In this document: positions 45,783 to 58,600 of the stretch, one piece after another
Position numbering within the stretch: the first letter of the stretch is position 1
Layout: each line of letters starts with the position of its first letter
From: Colias croceus
Lineage: Eukaryota; Arthropoda; Insecta; Lepidoptera; Pieridae
DNA length: 64,000 bases
Direction of reading: 5' to 3'
NCBI RefSeq assembly: GCF_905220415.1
Contig: NC_059546.1
Coordinates: 3,100,001 to 3,164,000 of the forward strand
Position numbers and translations under genes: made by a program
The notes under the pieces: generated by a model
Database searches by the model: none
What the model was told of the DNA's origin: nothing
What the model saw: the letters and a program-made list of their open reading frames with translations, nothing else

Positions 45783-46200
45783 ACGAGACTATCTTGTAAA
45801 GAAATACAAATTTAATCTTTATGTTCTAAGAGATAAAGTTTAATTTAGAACGCGATATTGAACCGCACTCTCACGAGACTATCTTGGAATGAAATACAAA
45901 TTTAATCTTTATGAACTTAGTGATAGAGTTGAATTTAAAAACTCGTCGCTGAAAAGGTCGTAAATTTTTACGACTTATTTTTGTGAATGTGTGATTGTGT
46001 TTCAATAGTGTGAGTTACCCTCCCCGCACCAAAATCAGCAGAAAGTTTAGTTAGAACATTTGCCAGCGTACTCCATCCATTACTTAATAGGCTATCTAAC
46101 ACCGAAATAATTTTTCAAAGCGGACCAGTAGTTTTTGAGATTAGCGCGTTCAAACAAACAAACAAACTCTTCAGCTTTATAATATTAGTATAGAGTATAG
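45783..46200. repeat. Tandem ~90-bp units and repeat tail
   Basis: Two further copies of the unit beginning 'acgagactatcttg' (45783-45870 and 45871-45955), then the tail of the host repeat ending 'ttataatattagtatagagt'. Confidence 0.6.
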
Positions 46201-46314
46201 ATTTTCTACTTGTATATTTTCATATATTTTGATGATTTAATAAAAATTAAATATTGTACAAAACTATAGTTTATTTCAGAACGAAAGAAACGGTTCTGAG
46301 TTCTCCCTTGTCTT

Positions 46315-46345
46315 GTCTATAATTTCATCCGCCATCTTGAAAGCG
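46315..46345 (+). promoter_or_regulatory. Rad21 promoter region, YY1/Pho-like motif
   Basis: GCCATCTTG near 46331-46339 (within 'catccgccatcttgaaagcg'), a motif often found at starts of housekeeping genes. Position about 360 nt before the ATG. The exact start is not resolved. Confidence 0.3.
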
Positions 46346-46694
46346 TAATTGTTGTCATGTTTACGTTGTGTGGACGGTGAAATTCGTGGTTTTTATGATT
46401 TTAAATTAGGTATTTATTACAAAACTTGATTATAATTATGTATATAGTGTAATTAAACCTAGATGTTTGCGATTAGTGCAAAAACGGCTAATTTTGAGTG
46501 TTTATGACCCTCGAAAAAGTTGCCCAAAGAATGGGCGCCAAACTGGATCACCGTTGTTGAAATACAGTGATTTACATTTATAGCAGAAAGCTTATACAAC
46601 TTTTATATGGTTTATATTTAGTGCAGTGCAGTTATACGTTTGTTGGTTTCAGAACAATTTTGATGTAATTGGCCAGTTATAAAATACAAACAAA

Positions 46695-49600
46695 ATGTTT
46701 TATGCACATTTTGTGCTGGCCAAGAAGGGCCCGTTGGCCAAAATTTGGTTGGCGGCCCACTGGGACAAAAAGCTTACCAAGGCTCATGTATTCGAAACGA
46801 ATATTGAAAAGTCTGTCGATGGAATTTTGAAGCCTAAAGTGAAGATGGCCCTCCGTACATCTGGCCATCTGTTGCTTGGTGTTGTAAGGATATATTCAAG
46901 GAAAGCAAAGTATTTGCTACAGGATTGTAATGAAGCTTTTGTTAAAATCAAGGTGAGGAAATATATATGTTTCATGTACTTTGTATTGTATATCCTATTG
47001 TATTTATTATTCTTCATCAGTTCACATACATTGTAAATGTTATCACTAGTTTATAATATTATGTGATAGTGTCCGCTAAATATGAAACGAGACTTTTGTT
47101 TATGGCTATGGCTTTTTAATTCCAATCAGATCAAAATAGTACTTCTGTTTTACAAACTACTATTCTTTCTCGATCATACTAGTTCAAAAGTATTTCAGTG
47201 ATTGCTTATTTATAAAAGCTAGGAGATACATTATAAGAATTTATTATTTAAGACTTCATTGCTGGTAATGAACCATCTTATTCAATAAAATAAAAAAAAT
47301 TGAAATATGGAACTGGTTTACGATTTTTTAATTGTTAATTCTCATTTTATTATTGTTTGCCTTGGCGTCATATAAGATAGAGAGACCTTGTTCTTTGCCT
47401 GCTCCCTAACCTTTGTATCATGTGTTCAATACAAAGATGCAAAATCTTCATAAAGTTATTCTTTGCAGATGGCCTTTAGGCCAGGTATGGTGGATTTGCC
47501 TGAAGAACATAGGGAAGCAGCAATGAATGCCATCACTTTGCCCGAAGTATTTCATGATTTTGATACTGCCATGCCTGAATTAAAGTGAGTACAATAGTTT
47601 TCAGGGATTTGAAAGTTTATTTGTTACACAAGTGGACATGTAAAAGCTATCAATAGGAGATATTTCATAGTTTTTGGAAGAAAAAAGCTATTCACATTCG
47701 TAAGGAATATTAGATACCATAAAATATCATGCATTGAGATGCATAACATTATTTTCAAATGGATAGATATGGGATAATACTATAAATATGAAATATGTTA
47801 TGCCATTTTTAAATTATGCATTAGCGTAAATATCTATGTATCATTTATTTTTAACATTATCATATTATAATAGTGTTTAATATACTTTTATTGTGTTACT
47901 ATAAAGTCATTACAGAATTATTAAACAGCCTGCTTTCTGAAATATTTCAGTGAAGTGGATATTGAAGCGCAATTCTCTCTAAATCAATCAAGAGCCGAGG
48001 AAATTACAATGAGAGAGGACTATGGGTCTCTCAATTTGGTCACTCATGATGATGGTTTTGGAGACATGGGTTTTGATACCGAAAACCCTGATATAATGAG
48101 AGATGCCATTGGCAACGAGGGTGGTTTGGAACAAGTAAATTTTTTTTGTTTTTGTTTTATTTTCGGTACTGTATGTATGTAAACATAATTCTTGATTGTA
48201 TTCTTACTTTGTACTACTTGTTCACATATTTTTAACTAATTTGATGATGAAAATTGAGAACCAATAATTAATTTGTATCAGTTCATAGATTTGCATACAG
48301 AAACAATTTAGCTCTTACCTATTTTTGAGTCAACTTTATATTTTTTTTTCATAAATTAATCATTTTCATTACCATTAAAATAACCATGCCTCAATCTAAC
48401 GTCCATATAATGATTTTCAGAGTAACCTATTATTCGCGGAAGGATCATCGCTAGAGCTGACCAAGGATGGTCCAACCACCAGTGCAGGAGTGGGTGCAGC
48501 TCCCGCACTTGCCGAGGCTCATGCTCCTCAAATGGAAGCGGCTCCTAATGCACACATGGATGATGGCTTTGGTGGATCTATACCGGATGTAGGCGATTTT
48601 GGACGTAAGAATAACTTGAAGAAAAAATCAATTGAAAGATTGTCATTCGTATTTCTTTTGTGTCATAGCAATGTTTAGACTTGTAAATTTGATTACATAC
48701 AGTGGTGGTCACATAATTAAAGACACTAAGAGCATTTTATACTACCCAAGACATTTCTCTCAACATTTTTTTTTACACTATCATTGGAACTTGTTAAATA
48801 ATTTTAAAATATTCAGGTATGTGTTGTTTAATGCTAAACTAAATTTTATCTACAAAACTTGTCGGTTTGTTAAATTTTAATCGGTTCATCCTTACTACTA
48901 GCAGTTTTAACCTAGCAAAGGTCTGGCCATATAATTAAAGACATAAGACTCGCTTATAAGAAATATAAAAAATTATTGTTTTAATGAGATTATTTTTCCA
49001 ACACAAAATGTCTGACGTATTTACAAAACATTTTTACACTTTTCAATATTTGGTTGCATGTCCCTTGGTAGTAATGACGGTTTACATCTCTTGGGCATAG
49101 AAGCAACTAATTTTGTACAAGTTGCGTCACTAATTTGATTCCATTCTTCAAAAATGCTTTGCAAAGTTAGTCGACGTTTGTTGACCGCTTTGCCACGACT
49201 TCTTTCTTTCTTGATTCCATAAGTTTTCGATCGGATTTAAATCCGGACTGTGAGGGGGCCAATCCAAAACAGTTACAGATTGGTTCCTTAACAAGCATTT
49301 CACTACTTTTGATGTGTGCTTAGGATCATTATCGTGTTGAAAAGTCCCAACAAAAGGTAAATTTTCCTCCGCGTAGGGCAGCATAGATTGCTCTAAAATA
49401 TACTTGTACTGGAATTTATCCATGTTGCCTTCTGTCTTTTTGACAGATCCAACGCCAAGTCCAGAAAAATAGCTCCACACATTGATATTTCCACCCCGAT
49501 GTATGACTACTTATTAGTGTATCTTGGATCCATTTCCTTATTGATATGGCGTCTTACATATTGTTTTCTGACAGAATTAATCATATTAATCTTAGTTTCA

Positions 49601-52600
49601 TGCAAAAACAGCACATGTTTCCATTCTCGTTCAGTCCTAAGTTCGTATTTTGTAGCAAAGTCAAATCTTGCCTTCACATTTTGTTTTTTCAAAAGTGGTA
49701 CTTTCCGAAATACTCTTCAGTGCAAGTATTCCCCACACAGTCTCCGTCTAATTGCCCTTGCAGACCCCCCTTCAAGCCTGCTGCACCATACAACTCTGAA
49801 CTGTATCAGTTCCGACCCTTGAAATGGATCTTTTTTAGCCAACGACACCATTTTTGAATCTTTCGGCCGAGTAGTTTCACTTAGTTTTGCTTTTCTGAGT
49901 ACGTTTTTGGTCGTGTGGAACATCTTGACATGTTTTATAGCATTCATAACCATATCCTTGGAACATTTTAATTATCATGGAAGTTAAAAATAATTTTTCT
50001 TGTGGACGAGTTGCAACTCTTGTTTTTAACCATAATAATTGATATTAAAACAATTTAACGTATGAATTTTAATTTTAAAAGTTAAAAATAGCCAAAAAAA
50101 TTATGGAGTGTCAACGATTTATTAAATTACGCGGCAAAATGATAAACGCACAATGTTGTTTCTTTTTATTTATAAAAAATTATAACTCATTTCTTGTTGT
50201 CTTTAATTAAGTGGCCAGCTACACGTACGTAAACAAAGTTTGTGTTACATTCCCACAGAGAGCAAGTGTCGAAACTAACAAGGAATATACCTATTTTTTG
50301 TCCCTCATTTTAAAGAACATATTGTCTTGTATGGTTTAATAAAAATAATACTAGATTAAATACCTTTTTCAGATAATTGTACTTCCTAATGTAAATCTTT
50401 TATGGTCAATTAGGAGGTGTCTTTAATTATGTGACCACCACTGTACATGTTACACTCAATACAGAAAACAATTAATGATTTAAAAATATGTACATTTACA
50501 CAGTGTGGTCACATTCAAATAGCCACATTGTGATATTTGTACAATAGCAAAAGAGACAAAATTCACTTTTAATAAAGACTTAAAAACAAATATAAGAAAA
50601 TTCTTCACATTTTAGTTATTTGATGAATTAATTTTCCAAGATTCTGTTGATGTATAATTGTACCGGAAGGAAGTTAGCGCGGAAAGTTTTTTTTTTATTA
50701 TTATTAATATCTCAAAAAATTGCTCCTTAAATGCTCCATCAGAATCTGTAATTGCTCCACTTCTATAATTATTAGTTTATTTATAATTAATTTTTAAAAA
50801 AATCCAAATACTGAAAACTTGATTTCCCTATAGAATGAAAAATATTCACTTTTCATAAAAAAAATTTTTCCAAAAAAATTGCTCCCGATTTGCTCTATCA
50901 ATTACAAAAAAAATTATTTAATTTAGATAATTTTTACAATAATTAACTGAAAAACTATGTTTGCATAGTAAACTACTGCGCTGTGACGTCATCAATTATT
51001 GTCGTTGCGACGCATAAGGGCCATATTTACATGTATCAGCACTGCAGCGATATGTATAGACCTTAATGTTTATGTTTTCTTATTTATATTATTCACTATA
51101 TTTCCGCCCGCGGCTTCGCCCGCGTTTTCATAGGAAAACCCGCATAGTTCCCGTTCCCGTGGGATTACCGGGATAAAACCTATCCTATGTGTTAATCCAA
51201 GTTACGGTCTATATGTGTGCTAAATTTCATTGTAATCGGTTCAGTAGTATTTGCGTGAATGAGTAACAAACACACACACATCCTCACAAACTTTCGCATT
51301 TATTATATTACTAGCGGTCCGCCCCGGCTTCGCCCGTGGTACATATTTCGCAATAAAAGGTAGCCTATGTTCTTTCTCAGGGTCTAAAGATTGTCTGTGC
51401 CAAATTTCATCAAAATCGGTATAGTAGTTTATGCGTGAAAACCATACATACATACATACAAACCTTTCCTCTTTATAATATTAGTATAGAAGTATAGATT
51501 AGTAGGATGGTATTACTTAAAAGGTTATTAATTATTATCATGTAATTATTTGGTTCTGATCACAGATCACAGAAACTAAAGGGTTCTGATGATAAGAATA
51601 ATAATAAATAATTATAATTTTTGTTTTATTGAGTCTTCAAGTTAGGATTGCAGGTTCGAATGATAATAATTTTTGTATACCATCGTATATATTACATATA
51701 ACATAATATGGAGACATTTCATCATGTCCACAACAATATCAAGGTTAGTAATAAATATTTCTACTATCAATTATCATCAAAGTATTAAATCGGTAATAAG
51801 TATTTTTATAATTGAATTTGAATTTCTGTTTACTATAAGAAAAATTAATAGGCACTTTTTATTTTAGGGTGTGAAGGGATAAGGAGTTTTAAATTATTGA
51901 AGAGTGGTAATTATTTAGAAGTAGGGTTCGCGAAAAAATTGAGCCCTACTTTTATAGTATACCTGAAAATTTTTCACTAGAGTCTAAATAATAAAATATG
52001 TGCTAATTATAAAGAATTTTATTTTTGACAAAAGGTTTTACATACAAGACATAACTGCGTTAAAAACAACCGACTTCAAACTTGCACTTGCAACATTTAC
52101 AAATACAGACAAAAATGCTCATAAAATAAAATACTGGGCCTATCCTAATAAAATTTTTATGGGACCAATTCGACACCATCCCGCATCGAACAAAAAAAGA
52201 ATCACGTAAATGATTTATTAAATAATTCACAAAACACGAAGATTGAATTTGATATTTTTGGTTTTATGACATTCAAATGCTTTATAAATATAAATTTATA
52301 AATATAAAGAATATAAACATTCGATCACGAAATTATGCGGGTTCGAGTCCCGCCTCGTGATCGAATTTTTTCTATTCTTTATAAATTTATAAAACACGAA
52401 GATTTTAAAAATGTAACCAATGGACACAATCAATATTAGATTAATTGTAATGGTGTATAAAAAGTATTATGTCCTGTGGAATTCTACTATGGGGCAGGGC
52501 AGCAGATATAGAAACTATATTTATCTTACAGAAAAGAGCCATTCGCTCTATATATAATTTACGTGCTCCGGACTCGCTAAGAGATCTCTTTAAGAATACT

Positions 52601-55600
52601 GGTATCCTTACTGTACCATCACAGTATATATTTAATAATATTTTGCATGTACACAAAAACACCGACTTACACACAAGAGTAGGAGATAAACACTGTTATG
52701 GCACAAGGAACAGAAATAAAATTGAAATGCCATTTTACCGGTTAGCCAAAGTTAAAAATTCATTTATGGGTCTAGGTATACGCTTTTACAACAGAATTCC
52801 ACATTGTATTAAAGAGTTTGGTAGTGCTAAATTCAGGTAAAACTCATGTAAAAAATATATTAGTTCAGAGAGCCTATTATAGCATTAAGGAATATATGGA
52901 AGATGAAAATGATATATTATGAAGTTAGATATAAGTTACAGATTATGTAATATTGACATGATGTTAAAAGAGCAACTATTTAGTATGATTAATTACCTTA
53001 AAATGACATTAATAAGTTTTATGCTGGGAATAATAATATTATTATTTAATACTTACTACTTACCATAAGTTGCTATTAATTATACTCTAAGAATATCTAG
53101 GCGCCATATTTTAATTATTGAGTTTTCATCTAGCAAAATTTCAAGGAACAGATATTATTATGTACCTATTTAAATCATTCATAATATAGGTATTTTTATA
53201 AACATTTCCCTACCCATCCCTAAACTCGTACGTTTATTCGTATTATTAAAACTTCAAGTAATTATCAATTAATTTGTGTTTCAGTCGTTTGTTTCATCTT
53301 TCGGTGTCAAGTTGCTATCGTTTGCGTTAGCGGGAACTACCTATGCGGGTTTTCCTTTGAAAACGCGGGCGAAGCCGCGGGCGGAAATCTAGTGAATAAT
53401 ATAAATAAGAAAACATAAACATTAAGGTCTATACATATCGCTGCAGTGCTGATACATGTAAATATGGCCCTTATGCGTCGCAACGACAATAATTGATGAC
53501 GTCACAGCGCAGTAGTTTACTATGCAAACATAGTTTTTCAGTTAATTATTGTAAAAATTATCAAAATTAAATAATTTTTTTTGTAATTGATAGAGCAAAT
53601 CGGGAGCAATTTTTTTGGAAAAAATTTTTTATGAAAAGTGAATATTTTTCATTCTATAGGGAAATCAAGTTTTCAGTATTTGGATTTTTTTAAAAATTAA
53701 TTATAAATAAACTAATAATTATAGAAGTGGAGCAATTACTGATTCTGATGGAGCATTTAAGGAGCAATTTTTTTGCAAAAAAATTTTTTATGAAAAGTGA
53801 ATATTTTTCATTCTATAGGGAAATCAAGTTTTCAGTATTTGGATTTTTTTTTAAATTAATTATAAATAAACTAATAATTATAGAAGTGGAGCAATTACTG
53901 ATTCTGATGGAGCATTTAAGGAGCAATTTTTTTGGAAAAATTTTTTTTATGAAAAGTGAATATTTTTCATTCTATAGGGAAATCAAGTTTTCAGTATTTG
54001 GATTTTTTTAAAAATTAATTATAAATAAACTAATAATTATAGAAGTGGAGCAATTACTGATTCTGATGGAGCTAAATGCTCCATCAAAGTGAATATTTTT
54101 CATTCTATAGGGAAATCAAGTTTTCAGTATTTGGATTTTTTTTAAAATTAATTATAAATAAACTAATAATTATAGAAGTGGAGCAATTACTGATTCTGAT
54201 GGAGCATTTAAGGAGCAATTTTTTTGAAAAAAAATTTTTTATGAAAAGTGTATATTTTTCATTCTATAGGGAAATCAAGTTTTCAGTATTTGGATTTTTT
54301 TTAAAATTAATTATAAATAAACTAATAATTATAGAAGTGGAGCAATTACTGATTCTGATGGAGCATTTAAGGAGCAATTTTTTGAGATATTAATAATTAA
54401 AAAAAAAAAACTTTCCGCGCTAACTTCCTTCCGGTTATAATTGTGTATGTATTTTTGGTTATTGAGAGTAACATATTAGAAAAAAAATATTATCTGTAGA
54501 TGCTGGAGGATTATTCGAAGGCGATCTCTTTGGAGATGTGACTGCTAGTAGTTCAGGCGCGGGCGCAACTCCGGGAATGGCTGGGACATCTGCACAGCCA
54601 CAGTCGTTACAAGTCAGTTTCTTTTTATTTTTGAGTTTTTATTTTGAAAGGCTTATTTTGCCTGATCTTTACATCAAATTTAAACACTAAAGTTATCTTA
54701 CTATCACAGTAAAAAAAAGTCATACCAATACTAAAAATATCTGATAGTCAATTTTGTATAACTCACAATAACTGCTTTACATCGGTAAATTAAATAATAA
54801 TAAATAAATGACTTACCCAGGCCGAAATAGACGCAGCAGGCGTAGCCGGAGCGGAGGGGGGTGAGGCAGCCGCAGATGCACCAGACTCTGATGATGATAT
54901 GGGAGACCACTATGATGCTGGAAACTCGCCGCAACACAGGTTTGTATTGGTTTATAATTACACAATACACAAGAAAATTAAATATTGTTATTTTATTTAA
55001 TAATAAATGTTTGTATTAATTTTAAATTTAAATTGACAGTTTACTCTGTATTAGATTTTTTGTCCTAATATTGGTCAAAGGTTTTTTAAAGAGTTGTCCA
55101 TTAATTGCGATCCCGAAATTTGAATTAAAAGTAGCAATAATATACAGTCCTACTACCTTCATGTTCTTTCTTGTTAATTTTTTTATGTAATAACTCAGGC
55201 CCCGGAACCACAGACACAATAGAAATTATTGTGTCTGGGACCGATCTGACCGCTTGGGGCTCAATGGGTTAATTGAGAAAAAATGTTCAGTAATTCTTAA
55301 AATTTACGCGTAAGTTTTAAAATTGTTAAGTACAATTTTAAAACTTATGCTAATACGCGAAAATATAAACTTTTATACTATTATGCAGCTGGGCGGGTTC
55401 CCCCGCGCCGGAGAGTGTCGCGCCGCAGGAGGACGCGATGCCGCCGCCGCCCGCACCCGCACCCCACACTCCCATGGTACGTTATGTTATTGTAAACTAG
55501 GTGCCATTTACCAAATTATTCTGACTCAAATATCTGCGTATAGTCAATTACTGATCGCAGATGATAATAGAACAAAAATATGGCATTTACAAGTTTATTT

Positions 55601-58600
55601 GCATCATGTTTTAATGATATAACTCCCATATAATATGTGTTTTCATATGAGTAAATTCTGTGGTGTACATTTTTACTATTTATTAGATGGGTAAAATTTG
55701 TCAGTATACACTTGAGTGGTTGAACGAATTTGAATGACTTGTTTCTTCAACTTATATTAGGATAACAACCGTACATTTTTTTAAAAACTAACAAAAATAA
55801 ATTTCATCAACATTCCATAAACGATCAAATTACATATAACTAAAATATAATTACTTTTTACTAGGAGGTAGATGAGCCCCCGCAAGAAGAACCTCGACCT
55901 GAAGCTCCAGCAACGCCGGCGCCTGCGTTGGACTCCACTACCTTGTTACAGAACGATGAGGAGTCCTTTGCTTTGGCACCTGTGGACGCTACTGTACTTA
56001 AAGGTAGGATATTCATAAATTACTAGCTCCCCAACAGACTTAATTTGTAATCCCTTTTTCGTCTTTTTTCGCCATATTCATATGGAGTGAGCATTCAAAA
56101 AACGATAAAAAAATTCGCCGAATTTGTCAACCCATTCTCGAGTTTTACTTATAGTGTTTTGTTATTATAACATAAAAATGAATAGTAAATAACTTCATAG
56201 TCTGTAAAAAAAGGCAGCTTATTTACTATATTGTATATAATAAATAAAAACAGCAAATCTAAAATCGAAAAAAAAAACCTAATAATATTTACAAGAATTC
56301 ACATAAAATAATCTAATACCTTTTGCAGGTATAACAAAGACGAAACGCAAGCGTAAACTCATAGTAGACGAGGTGAAGAACTTATCTGGTGAAGAGATGA
56401 AGAACCAGCTGAGCAATACATCGGATATTGTGATCACGCTCGACCTGGCTCCACCGACCAGACGCTTGATGCACTGGAAGGAGTCGGGGGGTGTGGAAAA
56501 ACTGTTCACCCTGTCTGCCAGGCCGATACCCTCGAGGGTGCTGTTTAAGGTAATGTTTTAATCATTTTGTATGAGATTTTGTTAGGTGTGTATGCTATGA
56601 TCATTTTAAAATTAGATAAACAATCATCGACATAATTTCTGGTTCGAATATGTGTTTGTTATTAAATATACTTTAATTACGTTGTAATTGTGGTGTATTG
56701 AAGATTGATTTGAATATTTATTTATTTATTCTCTTTATTGTGCTGCCAAAATACATAAAATACAAACAAAACTTATTCTAAAAGAAAAACAGCACAGAAG
56801 GCGGCCTTATCACTTAAGAGTGATCTCTTCCAGGCAACCAACTAATAGAAGGATAAATATTAGACAATAAGAAGGATAAATAGAATATCTATAAATTCGA
56901 CTGGACTTATTTCTAAAACTTGAAACTATAGTCGAGCCAATTTAATAGGCAACATTTGACGTCTATCAATTTTATCTTCGAAGAGAGGTAACCTGCTTAA
57001 AAACATCGATTAAAGTGAATTAATCGATACGGATTTGAAACATTTGTCAATCGAATTTATTAATTTATGATGATTTTTATTCACAAGTAATCAATGCATT
57101 CGATTCTAGATGTCAGATTTCGATTTTTAGAGTAACGTCACACCCCGGACACTCCATACAAAATTATAGTTTTGACAGTCACACTGTAGAGACTGCAAAT
57201 GTGTGTGTAAACTCTTTATGGTTGGCACATTTGTGACTAGCGTAAAAAAAAATTCGCGTTTTTCTGATGAAATACATCCGTAAACAGCACAATATCTAAC
57301 CATTTTCTACGAAAAACGATAATCACAAATCCAAAATAATAAAATTGCTTTAAGTCAATTTGATTAATGTTGTCAATCTTCGTTGCGTTTCGTCTAAAGA
57401 CGTCGTTGGTATCGTCCTTGCGGGGAAATGGGTACCATAACATGTCTGATCGTGCGGGGTGAGGTAAGTGTTTAATTTTGGCGGGAGGCGGAGAGTGTCC
57501 GTTCTGTAGCGTTTAGCTACTATTATGTATTCTGTGGTAACGTCTCTGGTATTTAAAAAGAAAAAAGGTTTATTGACACAAAATTGTAGCAACGTCAGTT
57601 CTTCAATTCAGAAATTATTTATTATGTTTAGTATGGTTTATCAGTAAAATGAAATCTTAAAATTACTTGTTTCGGTCATTATTATTATAAATATGTAATC
57701 ATAATTGAAAAAAGTTAAGCAAATGTGCAGTTCTAACAAAACGAAATATCATGTTATTCTATGTCGTCGTTACTAGGTTACGTTGTTGAATTTTGTTGAA
57801 CTGTCAAATTTTGCCTATTAAAATGGCTCTACTATAGTACTAGAAATATTAATGGCAATTCATCAGTGGTAATTTTGACGTTTTGTCAAGAATATTAACT
57901 GAATATAATAAATTTACAGAAATACCAGCGCAACATGACGCTCCGCACTGAGACTGAAGAAGAGGCGAAGTCTCCGGAGCCCGAGCAGGCCGTCAGCAAA
58001 CCGAGGGGCAGGAAACGGCGTCATGAGGAGGTTAGTCAATAATATTTAATAATAAATTGTTTAAAGATGAGATTTTGGTGAAGAAGATGTTTCGAGTACT
58101 TTTTTGCAGACAGTACAGTTGAAAATTGCAGTTCTCTCGAGTACTTTTTTGCAATTATTATTAGTGCATTTGAATGTTCATTAAATTACAGAATATATCG
58201 AAAAACTTCTTAAATAATAAGCAATTAAACATACAACAACATTTTTTTTTGTGTTGTATTGGCTTTTTTAAAGGTGCTATCTTAATCATGTAAGATTAAA
58301 TAATTAATTTATAAACAAAATTTTAGCAGCCAATCCAAGCGCCAGAAACCCCGGCGCCAACACTGCCAGCGCCTGACATTCAACCGCCCACACCTGTGCC
58401 GCAAGAATATGAACCGTCTGTCGGTGAGTCACTATTCGTTGCACATATTGATGCTAAATTTTTAGGAATTTATTCTTTGGGAGGGTAGATTCAAATGTAG
58501 GTTTTTTAGACCACTATAAGTTAAGTTATATTTACACAATGTCTGTCAAACGTGTTTTTCTGGTTAATACTTTTTCCGTTATTGGTATACCTACGTAAAA

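Larger units (their letters stand above)
50662..54435. mobile_element. Mutator-like (MULE-type) non-autonomous element, 3.8 kb, in Rad21 intron 4
   Basis: Perfect inverted ends ACCGGAAGGAAGTTAGCGCG (continuing GAAAG) and a 9-bp duplication TATAATTGT at 50653-50661 and 54436-54444. The arms stay complementary for about 480 bp (50662-51140 versus 53340-54435), the right arm being longer because a ~159-bp unit is tandemly repeated. Long arms and a 9-bp duplication fit Mutator-like elements. No transposase; the interior holds unrelated repeats and a LINE fragment. Confidence 0.65.

Noticed and set aside
52320..52366. A tRNA gene
   Set aside because: Only a T-arm and a closing stem are present; no D arm, anticodon arm or A box.
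53727..54393. Long open frames reading LILMEHLRSNFF repeats
   Set aside because: They are the translation of a 159-bp tandem repeat of non-coding arm sequence.
55208..55242. Short hairpin CAGACACAAT/ATTGTGTCTG in a Rad21 intron
   Set aside because: A 10-bp stem in AT-rich intron; no conserved feature or element ends seen, so not listed as functional.
57237..57443. 68-codon ORF MLWYPFPRKDDTNDVF..., also at 61283-61489
   Set aside because: Present only because both loci are copies of the same MITE; no domain or transcript evidence.
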